This document shows, piece after piece, positions 54,838 to 64,000 of a stretch of DNA of 64,000 nt. The DNA comes from Albizia julibrissin. Its lineage: Eukaryota > Streptophyta > Magnoliopsida > Fabales > Fabaceae. Each line of letters begins with the position of its first letter. Position 1 is the stretch's first letter. The stretch lies in the NCBI GenBank assembly GCA_037074505.1, contig CM073483.1, positions 13,167,001-13,231,000 of the forward strand, read 5' to 3'. The notes beneath the pieces were generated by a model. The model did not search any database. It had not been told where the DNA came from and worked only from the letters and a program-made list of their open reading frames with translations. The position numbers and the translations under genes are program-made.

Positions 54838-57027
54838 CAAAATTTGTTTGCTTCGTAATTTAGTTCCAAGACGAGTTCCTCTAAACATAATTAATTAAGC
54901 ATTTCCTTTCTCCCGCGGTAAATGCTCTGTTGTGCCGTTTTGGGTGAAACATCTCACCGATTTAAACATGGGTTATATTGATTTGATTATATTTTTATTT
55001 ACTCCACCTAATTTTGTAGTATCAAGATGCAACACTACCATAAATTTTGGAAAAGAAAATAAAAATGTTACAACCGTTAAAATAACCTAACATTCATTAT
55101 TTCTTTTGTGTAATTCACTCTATTGTTATGAATGAAAAAGTTACGGGGTTAAATTATGTAAATGGTTGTAGTATTTTTGCTCTTAATTTCAAAGTATATG
55201 GGTAGTTTTATACTTCCAAAAAGCATATAGTGTCTCATGCACTTGGAGTATTTTTGCTACCTTACCTCAGGTAAAAAAAAAGCTAATTTACTTAAAATTA
55301 ATTAAAGACAATAAATATATAAAAATAATATAATTTATTTTAAAAAATACCTTAATTTTTGAAATGACAGTGAATGTGATGTGAGACGGAGGAGAATGAA
55401 TAAATAGCTAACTAATATAGTGAGACTATTCACCAATTAATTGGAGCTAAAAAAAAGGACGCAACAATTTTTTTCTGCCAAAAATGATACAAACTTGAGA
55501 CATGCTGTCAGCATCTGATCTCTTATAAAATAGAAATAGGTCACTCCTTAAAAAAAATAATTCTGTTATTATATATATGAACGGTGGAAATACTTAATGT
55601 AGGTAAAATTAGGCAAAGCAATTAGAGATAAATCTTATCCAGTTAAGTTACAACCTAAACCATGAAAGCTTCAAAGTATCATCATCATCATAATGAACAA
55701 AAATAAAAATCAACCACCAAACTGTTCAAATTATACACAAACATACTTGACGTAAAATCTCACAAACCATGTCCCATTTCCTAAAAGATATAACTGGATT
55801 TAATTTTGGGGGACAAAATTATACTGGTTCACATGATGCCCACAAACTTTCTTAAAAATTACTACCAAACCGTATAATATTAATTATGATAATATCAATT
55901 TAATATCTATTATCTAATGGACGCTAGCCGCGCACGTCAATGTAGTGTAGTTTATTTTATTTTATTTTTTATTTTTTACCATATGAAACAGGTAATATAT
56001 ATTAGGAAAATATTAGACAAGATCTCAGGTTTAATTTATCCATACAAATAGTTAAGTACTATCATTATCCGGAATTACAGAGTATTATATTATTTATAAT
56101 TTTCTTAAATAAAACTTTAGATCAAGTAAAGTATTTTACATAATAATATAAATATGTTAATGCAAATTTTCTAATGCAAACTTAATTTATGTAATTTTGT
56201 AAGGATTTATTGGTAAATAAATTTAAACTTATTTTTAAGTAAAATAATTTATTAAATAGTAAAATATAGTCACTTTTATTCTCATAAATCATAAAAACTA
56301 TTTTTAAAAGATAATCCAAACACATACATGATATTATTGCATGAGAATGTGAGATAATGATATGATATGAAACCTAGTACCGTCTAATAATTTGATTATC
56401 AATTCTCTATGCTTCATCGTGGTCCAACCATTTTCAGCCACGTCACTCGTAAACTCCCACCACTTCTTGTTTACCCACCTTGCCCAACAACACCCACCTC
56501 TTCACTTAAAAAAAAAAAAACCGTGTATTCATATTATTATTACTATTATTTTTTTAAAAAATATTATTCCTCTTATTCTGTCCTTTTAAAAATGGAAAAA
56601 AGAAAAAAAAAGAAACAGAAAAATTTCAAGTTAAAACCCACCGTTTAGAAGATAGGAGTTCTACTTCTACCCAAATGCTTACTCAAGAAGTATGTGTTTA
56701 GTTTTTTCTTTTTTGGTCCATAATTTTCTGTAATTTTTAAGGGGAAAAATAAAAATTTGAAAAATTGGTGAATGGATAAGCATTAAAAAGAGACAATCGC
56801 TATTTTATTTTACGTGAAAAGCATTTCCAATGCACCACCGCTTTTCTTTATTATCCACTTTCTCAAAATAAATTCCACGTCAGACTCCAAAAATTGTTAA
56901 AAAAATAATTAAAAAGAGAAAACACCGAAACGTTATACCAAAACACGCGCCCTTTATTAATATATATATATAGTCCCATTCGGGCCCTCTTCAAGATCAT
57001 CAAGCAATAAACTCACAGCTCAAACAA
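54838..57027. other. Intergenic AT-rich DNA and kinase promoter
   Basis: No gene or defined transposon is supported between 54838 and about 56800. The stretch next to the kinase gene has a TATA-like TATATATATATAG at 56961-56973, about 60 bp before the ATG, and a pyrimidine-rich leader after it. Confidence 0.45.
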
Positions 57028-58425
57028 ATGGTGAACATTAGCTCTCTACATGATTCTGATTCTTCAATGGCTTCTTGGGTTCGAGGTCGGTGTTTAGGTA
57101 AGGGCTCGTTTGGCACTGTGACGATCGGAGTGAGTAAGTCAGACGGTCGGGTTTTTGCGGTGAAGTCCGTGGATCTTCATTCGGGTCAGGTGGCGGCTTT
57201 GGATAATGAGATTCGGATCCTTCGGAGCCTGTCGTCGCCGTACGTGGTGAGCGTTCTCGGCGACGATGCTACGACGTCGTATCGGAACTTGTATTTGGAG
57301 TACCTGCCAGGTGGCACCCTTGCTGACCTAGCGTCTCGGCAGAATGGCGGGAGATATGCTGACGTGGACGAGCGCGTGGTGAGGTACTTCACCTGGTGTG
57401 TGGTGAACGCGCTGAGGTACGTTCACGCGAGGGGCGTCGTCCATTGCGATGTCAAAGGAAGGAACGTTCTGGTCGGGCTCAATGGCGGCGTGGCCAAGCT
57501 CGCTGACTTCGGCTCGGCCGTGGAGCGGTACTCCTCCGGTGCGGTGGCGGTAGATATCGTGCCACGTGGAAGCCCGCTGTGGATGGCGCCAGAGGTGATT
57601 CGGCGGGAGTCTCAGGGACCGGAATCTGACGTGTGGTCATTAGGATGCACGGTGATTGAGATGGTCACCGGGAAGCCAGGCTGGGACGACGACGACGGAT
57701 TTAACACGCTGAGTCGAATCGGATACTCAGATGAGTTGCCGGAGTTTCCGAGTCAATTGTCAGAACTCGGACGCGACTTCCTCGGCAGGTGCCTGAGTAG
57801 AGAACCAAGCGAGCGGTGGAGCTGTGATCAGCTGCTGCAGCATCCATTCTTGCTTCATACTTCTCCTAATAAGCTCGCAGATTCGTCTCCTCGGTGCATC
57901 CTCGATTGGATAAACTCAGACGAATTCAAGGAAGAAGACGAAGAAGAAACCAGAATGAACAATGAAACCTCAGCGAATGAGAGAATCGGTAAACTAGCTT
58001 CAAATTCAAGGGTAAATTGGGAAGTTGAGGATGATTGGTTGGAGGTGAGGGCATTGGGGTCCAACAGAGAATCAACAGTACCAGTCACTAGTGGGAGGGA
58101 AGACGAAGATGAAGGGACAAGTTCGGAATATGAGGATTTGAGGAGGGCAGAAAAGGGAATAGAATTAGGGATAAGTAGGGAATTGAAAATGGGAAGGGCA
58201 AATGTGGGAATATGGAATTGGGTCGAGGATCACAGTGAAAATGATAGGAGATATGGGTATGGGCAGCACAAGTTGGATCTGTTGAGAAAGACAAGGGCAA
58301 TAACATTCATTTACAGCTTGTGGTGTTATTGTTGGTGTAGTTTGATATTAAAAATTAATTACTTATTTCAAATACATTTAAATATATTACTTTATCCCTC
58401 CCTCTCTTTTATTCAGTTCAGCTGA
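57028..58425 (+). CDS. MAPKKK-type Ser/Thr kinase (MAPKKK15-20 clade-like), single exon
   Basis: 465 residues without introns. Kinase domain about 17-275: glycine loop GKGSFGTV (24-31), ATP lysine in VFAVKS (46), helix-C glutamate E61, catalytic loop HCDVKGRN (139-146, D141), DFG at 160-162, APE at 187-189, and DVWSLGCTVIEM typical of plant MEKK-like kinases. The HCD in place of HRD is usual in this plant clade, which includes Arabidopsis MAPKKK17/18 acting in ABA signalling; that role here is inference. The C-terminal third is acidic (EEDEEETR; EDEDEGTSSEYED). The last ~45 codons are hydrophobic and compositionally different and may reflect a shifted stop. A second ATG at residue 14 (MASWVRG) is an equally good start. 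The gene is clearly GC-richer than its surroundings. Confidence 0.9.
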   Translation: MVNISSLHDSDSSMASWVRGRCLGKGSFGTVTIGVSKSDGRVFAVKSVDLHSGQVAALDNEIRILRSLSSPYVVSVLGDDATTSYRNLYLEYLPGGTLADLASRQNGGRYADVDERVVRYFTWCVVNALRYVHARGVVHCDVKGRNVLVGLNGGVAKLADFGSAVERYSSGAVAVDIVPRGSPLWMAPEVIRRESQGPESDVWSLGCTVIEMVTGKPGWDDDDGFNTLSRIGYSDELPEFPSQLSELGRDFLGRCLSREPSERWSCDQLLQHPFLLHTSPNKLADSSPRCILDWINSDEFKEEDEEETRMNNETSANERIGKLASNSRVNWEVEDDWLEVRALGSNRESTVPVTSGREDEDEGTSSEYEDLRRAEKGIELGISRELKMGRANVGIWNWVEDHSENDRRYGYGQHKLDLLRKTRAITFIYSLWCYCWCSLILKINYLFQIHLNILLYPSLSFIQFS

Positions 58426-60257
58426 TGCTTTGGGTTATATACTACTACCTTTAATCTATAATATAAACACTACTTGAAGATAAATTTGGTTTTAAATATT
58501 AAAATTTGATATATTATTTATTATTTTTTAAATAATCCATCTAATTTATGAATTGATATATAATTTAATGTTACGTGAAATTGTTTTAGAAATATCATAT
58601 TACATTTGTTTAGATTAACCAATTAATTTTATTTTCTTAATCTATTTAAATTAGTTAAATATAGATTATATTAAGAACTAAAGAGAGCATAAGAGTAAAA
58701 TTTAATTGGCTAAAACGATGCTAAGTGCCTCCTTAAGTTTTAGCTTAAGCAAAATGTTGCCCAACCCTTTGTGTGTAATAGGTGCATGCGTTCCATTCAC
58801 TAAGTGAAGATAATTAAAAAATATTCAAATTTGGTAGGAGGCTATTTTCTTTATTCATAATGTAATGAAACAATTATACATTATCCGTCTTAAATATAAG
58901 TTACTACCTCCAATTTTTAATGTAAGACCCCGTATAAATTATATTAAAAATGAGTCTTATATTACATTGTGATGGGGCAAATCCCTTTCGTAAATTACAC
59001 TTTATACATGTTTAAAAATTTAATTGAATTTTTCATTTTCAACCCAATTATACACACACACACAACACATCTTTAATTTTTTTCACTCATTTTTGCTTGC
59101 TTTCACCCTCTTTATAAATAAATGTACATTTAAAAAATTATATTTTCTTACATATTCATGGTGTTTAGTTAATTTTGACCAACTTTTAAATTTAAATAAT
59201 TAAATAATTTATAGTTTATATATGATAGTGAGTTAAGTGTTTGCAATGAATAACCTACTCAAAGGAACATGTTAGCATTGTGATAAGTTTGAACGATAAA
59301 AATCTTTTATCATGCCCTTGCTTTTTATGACAAAATATCCAAAATAATAATATAATAATCATAAATATCTTTCACGATATTTACATCATAAATAAAATCA
59401 GACATTCTTTTCAATATATTACATATAATTATTAAAAATAAACCTTATTGTTTTATGATTTATGTAAAGTGTAATTTAATATAAGATGAATATAATAATA
59501 TGATAAAATTATATTACCATAAATATCTTATTTTTTAAAAATATAAATAATTTTTTAACGCAAGATATAAAATTTTCAGAAAGCTGCACAATTCATAAGT
59601 TTTATATTGAATAAGTGTGCATAGTTTTATTTTATGGATATATTAAATTTAAAAAATTGAAAATAAAGTAAGGACTAATGACTAATGACTAATGAAATGA
59701 GAGTCTCCCACATTACTTTATACTCTGATATTTCCTTGCATCACTATCAATATTGATATTTTTAAATGTTAAATTACTTTTTCTATTAGTTATCAAAATG
59801 CCTCCAAAAGTATGTGATAACTCATGGATCAATTGGGTTACTGGAAGCTGGACGGATGGGATAATATGCCTCTTTCTGGATAAACGGTTTTCATATTCGT
59901 TTCTTTTATTTCATTTTGTTTCAATTTAAACATACTTTTCTTTTGTGCTTTATTTTTCAGTTAGATATTATGTAAAAAATAAATGAATGTAGCAGAAAGA
60001 AACTATATTTTGTACAAATTTTAACTTCTTTCATATATTTTTGGAACATAAGAAAAATGCTGCTTCAATATTGATACGAGTTTATAGTTAAATAATAAGA
60101 ATTTAAAAATAAGATAGATACTCATATGTGATTGGAGAACTTCATAAAATAGATATAAGGAACTTAACATAAGTATTTTTCATATATAGTAATAATGGTG
60201 ATTGGGTTAACTAAAAGGTAATTTGACATTTTTAAAGTAAAATCTTGAGTTTAAATA
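58426..60257. other. Intergenic AT-rich DNA with MITE scraps
   Basis: No gene is supported. Two short segments, near 58900-58970 ('TTAATGTAAGACCCC', 'GAGTCTTATATTAC') and 58440-58560, resemble pieces of the Stowaway-like family at 48.7 kb but lack clear ends. Confidence 0.4.
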
Positions 60258-60639
60258 CTACTCCATTTGGTCTTATTTATAAGCAACTTTCTCATTGATT
60301 GTGCAAAACGAACTGGTAGTTAAAAGTAATAGGTATGTCAAAAATGTCATATTTTCCATATATGCCCCTATTTATGAAAATAGAGAAAGAATGTATAACA
60401 AATATGAGAGATAATAAAATACGTTTTCCAATGCTTTGTTGACTTTATTCACCTAGTAAGTTCTTTCTCTTTTGAATATAACTCTTGGTGTATGTGATAA
60501 TTAATTATAAATTATATGTATTTAATAAGGGTAAAATAGGAAAAATGAATTTATATTTTCAAACATAAAATGAAAGTTGCTTATAAAAGAGATCAGCCCC
60601 ATGAGAGATAAAGTTGCTTATAAATAGGACCGGAGTGAG
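60258..60639. mobile_element. Stowaway-like MITE, 382 bp
   Basis: Ends CTACTCCATTTGGTCTTATT and, in complement, CTCACTCCGGTCCTATTTAT, then TATAAGCAACTT on both sides. Flanked by TA (60256-60257, 60640-60641). Confidence 0.8.
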
Positions 60640-61531
60640 TATTAATTAAGAAAATGGCATTGAAAAAAAAAAGCATTATAAGTAATTATATTGGACAAGC
60701 TGGTTCAACTAGTTAAACTGGGAATTAGTTTAGTATCTCATCCAGACACAATTTAAAAAAAAAATCAAAGATTCACAAAATTTATCAAGAAGTGGTTCAA
60801 AAATTCAAACTCAGTTGTTAAAAACTTTTTAAAAAAGAAATAATATGGGGGGTTATTACATAGCTTCATGTTATTTATATTATATTCAATGAATATAAAC
60901 CATAATGAAAAGGATATAACAGTGTTGGAATGTTTATTATTTTTAAGATTTATTTAACAAAAAGGGAGGATAAGCCTTTCCCTTTTGGGAGTGGGGTTGT
61001 AAAGTTGGAGAGACAGAAAGGGAGGCTTATCACATCACATGTAGGTGTTATACATTTACACATATGTGTTTGTGTGTAATATACTAATATATATATTTAT
61101 TGATTGAGTTTACAGTGAATTTAGGCCACTACTTGGCGATGATATATCATCAAACTTAGCATGTAACATGCTAGACAACAAGCATGCCTCTCGTTTTATG
61201 TCTACAAATAATGTGAGTCAATTTACGCTTCTATTTATTTAAACTTGGCTTCCATGCATCCTTTACTCTTTGTGTCTAGCGACTAGCATAGGTTCCTTTT
61301 TTTCTATTTAAAACTGCCTCTGTTTTGTGTATAAAATGATTGATGTCGATCACTTTTATTTTTATTAATTGCTTTCAAAATTTCAAATTGCTATTCATAA
61401 AATGATCAAAATTTTGTAAAAAGTTGTAACTGGTGTAACATTTTTTCCTGGCCAAAAAAAGGTTTTATTTGAAATGTAAAATTTGCGTATTGGCCTTTTG
61501 AGTTTCACCCCAAAATTCTGATTCTCATTTA

Positions 61532-61755
61532 GGGGTTGTTTGGTAGGAGGGATTTAGAGGAAAAAGGAGGGGAGGAAAATTTTTATGAGTTGTATTTAAG
61601 AATTTTGGAATTTTTAATAAATTTTTCTTACTTTTATTTTACATCTAATTTTTATTAAAATTTTATAACCCTACCTCTTCAATTTTTTAAAATCCAACTC
61701 ATAAAAATTTTCCTTCCTCTCCCTTCCCTCTATTTTCCTGCTGCCAAACAGACCC
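61532..61755. mobile_element. MITE with ~60-bp inverted ends, 224 bp
   Basis: Left GGGGTTGTTTGGTAGGAGGG, right in complement GGGTCTGTTTGGCAGCAGGA, and both arms reach AAAATTTTTATGAGTT. Flanked by TA (61530-61531, 61756-61757); a mutated TTA duplication of PIF type is also possible. Confidence 0.7.
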
Positions 61756-63315
61756 TAGTGTTAATCACAACTATGATCACAATTTCACTGTAACGCGTCT
61801 TGGATAGTCCAAAAAACTTATCTTAACGATTAAGATTTAAAATTTTTAATCTGCAATTTTTTCAATAATAAATTATCCCCTCCATTAGAAGAAATACTTA
61901 ATCAAATCATATGGATCAAAAAGTTTGTTAAAGATAATTTTAATGTTAAAAATGTAACCTTTTTTTAAACCAAAAATACCCTCATTTAAATGAAAGAGAT
62001 AGAATGGGTGAGAATTAAATACAATAATATTGGTAATATGAGTAATTAAATGAAATTAAAATGGGAAATCAACAAAATTTTTTTTGAGATAACCTTTAAC
62101 TGTTTTTTTTTATAAATAGAAACAAGCCATAGGGCAGTTGTTTCTTGTAAAAAGGAATATAGGTACTTTTTAAGTAGTTTCAATGGTAAGGTTATATTTA
62201 TTTTCAATTTGGTATCTATTTAAATAAAAAATTATTTAAAACAAAAAAAAAGTTATAAGGTTAAATTTTAGCTTAAGTGAAAATGATTAAAAGGAGCACA
62301 CTCGGAGGAAGCTCGGACTATCTTTCTTCTGGATGTCACTATAGAATGTAGATCCTTATTTCCGCAGGATTCTAAAATTACTGAGGTGGGATTTGACCTT
62401 CATAACTAACATTTAGTACTCTACATTATTTTGGTTTTAAGGTTAGGGCTTTCCTCTTATAATCCAAAAAAAAAAAAAAAGGTTAAAAGCCACTCGCTCT
62501 ACCACTATTTGGCAACAAAACACATGTAGCCTTGTCCTGCGTACATATCCAATACACATACTACACAACTAACCACATTAATTATACAAATCATTTCACT
62601 ATTAATCATGGGCCTAATTCATTACTTAGGCATGCCTGTTAGTTCATTCACTCGCATATCTTTTTTTTTTTTTAAGAAAAAACAATAACATGAGTCGTGC
62701 TCAACTGCTAATCATTACTTGGATAATTTTTTTTTGGCTCGCATTACTTGGATAATTAAATGTTGGTGAAGGAAAAATCTGCGATAAAAGTATGAAAATC
62801 TCTCATTAATTCATGATATAGGAATGACTATTCGTCACAAAATTCAAGTGACTAGCCTACATCCCTCAAATTTAATACACACGCGCGCACCCCCCCCCCT
62901 TTTCCAAATAATTGTTTTGATAAAAAAGGAAAACAAATTGCTTATATAAGATTGATAAAAGAGGAAAGGGACACAAAAATTCCCTCGAATATGCAAATGT
63001 CAATTTAGGGTCCCGAAATTACCTAATAACAGGGAAGCTCAAGCAACTAGTATGAGACTAAATTTTGTAGCCAAATCCCCTAAATTCCCTTTATTTGAAA
63101 AAAAAAAAGGAAATCACAACAACAATTTAGTAAGTGTTAACTTCAACTTATCAAATCATAATAATAACTAAGATAATTACAAATAAATTCAACCAAACTT
63201 TTTACCAATGTTTTAAAAGTTGGACCGGACGTCGAGCCGAAAAGGTCAGCGGGTCATGATTCAACCGGTTAAAATGGTCGAATAGTTCGGTCAGACCAGT
63301 GATATAATAATTAAA

Positions 63316-63319
<4 letters not shown>

Positions 63320-63347
<28 letters not shown>
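63320..63347. repeat. (AT)n microsatellite
   Basis: About 14 AT units, next to a GGACCGG/ACCGGTT-rich MITE fragment (63215-63300). Confidence 0.9.
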
Positions 63348-63535
63348 TACAATTTTAATCTTTAGTTTAATTTCATAGGAAGTTAATAAAGTCACAAAAT
63401 ATCATTTAAAGAAGAACATTAAGTCAATCATCAACCTAACAAAATACACTAACAATAATGATTTTATGACTTGTCAAATATTGATGGCTCTTGATTGATC
63501 TAAGTATAAGTTTTTTGAAATGCATTTAGATCATA

Positions 63536-63812
63536 TCACTTTGATCCTATTTATAAGTCTTTTTTGACCAAAAAATTTTGTTCTATTTATAAGTTTAGTT
63601 TCAGTGTAATAAATGAGATTATGACAATTTTACCCTTATTTATTGTACAAATGAAGAAATAATTTAAAGATAGATAAAGAAAAAAGAGTTAAAAAGTATC
63701 CATTCATAAATGAGGGTATAGTTGTAAATTTACCACATAATCATTGAGGTAACTATATCTCCTTGGTATGTGAGATTTAGTTAAAAGGGATTTATAAATA
63801 GGACTAGAGTGG
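63536..63812. mobile_element. Stowaway-like MITE, 277 bp
   Basis: Ends TCACTTTGATCCTATTTATA and, in complement, CCACTCTAGTCCTATTTATA. Flanked by TA (63534-63535, 63813-63814). Related to the element at 60258-60639. Confidence 0.75.
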
Positions 63813-64000
63813 TAAATGTCATCATCTTCTTGAGGAAATGATCTAAAATCAAGACATTCAACTCTAATTTAAGTACTTCCAATTTCATCCTTAGCTTGAG
63901 GATGAACTTTATTGGCTTTTTCTTCAAAAGCATGTTTATAAAATAGTTTGTAACAAACCAAATTATTAAAATTAGTAACATATAATATAAATAAAATAAA

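Noticed and set aside
56392..56648. Short frames upstream of the kinase gene
   Set aside because: Low-complexity Lys/Tyr runs from A- and T-rich tracts; no protein features.
57186..58306. Three minus-strand frames antisense to the kinase gene
   Set aside because: Shadows of a GC-richer coding region; the plus-strand kinase is certain.
1..64000. tRNA, rRNA and CRISPR-like arrays
   Set aside because: I saw no cloverleaf with intact A and B boxes, no rRNA signature and no regular repeat-spacer array. Direct repeats here are explained by LTRs, MITEs and tandem duplications.

Overview
The window looks like nuclear DNA from a eudicot plant. It is AT-rich, and its genes carry many short introns with plant-type splice sites. 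It is full of plant transposon families: Ty1/copia LTR elements, a Helitron end, MULE-, PIF-, hAT- and Stowaway-type MITEs, an Au-like SINE and a LINE tail. The species cannot be named from the sequence alone. Two genes are convincing and look intact: an MRD1/RBM19-type pre-rRNA processing factor (+, start codon 19486 to stop 37070) and a single-exon MAPKKK-type kinase (+, 57028-58425). A short La-motif gene (-, 16066-16641) also has an open frame and a good TATA box.

Layout. 1-2219 is the 3' part of a copia LTR, probably Sirevirus-like, with internal 180-bp tandem repeats and arrays of near-palindromes. 3.8-15.2 kb is accessory DNA: two unrecognised gene fragments, a decayed RPA70-like gene (8143-10817) between duplicated segments, the last exon of a PIF1/Helitron helicase (14431-14787), and a typical Helitron 3' terminus ending at 15155. 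16.0-17.7 kb holds the LARP-like gene and, divergently, the 5' leader of the MRD1 gene.

19.4-37.1 kb is the MRD1 gene. I assembled 15 exons (14 coding plus a leader exon that gives two bases of the ATG) into an in-frame 875-residue protein with five RRM domains. Its introns hold a truncated Au-like SINE with a 26-bp target duplication, a 152-bp tandem duplication, a LINE tail, and a composite element with an NF-YC-like fragment. A complete, apparently very young copia element (27388-32564, antisense, 208-bp LTRs that look identical, TSD GATCC, one open 1474-codon frame) is inserted in that composite element.

37.1-57 kb has no recognisable cellular gene and is built from small transposons. 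Four foldback elements at 39.5-44.0 kb have 9-bp target duplications (three perfect, one 8/9) typical of MULE-derived MITEs. A PIF-type MITE is at 38179-38638, a probable 2.9-kb LTR at 45.0-48.0 kb, a complete solo copia LTR at 49771-51384, a hAT MITE at 51682-52390, and a three-level nest of MITEs at 53.3-54.8 kb. After the kinase gene, 58.4-64.0 kb holds only AT-rich DNA and MITEs.

No new enzymatic system was found. The most unusual points are the MRD1 start codon split by an intron, three near-identical GC-rich hairpins in the young copia leader, the MULE-MITE cluster, the nested insertions, and the shared 3' tail of a SINE and a LINE within one gene.
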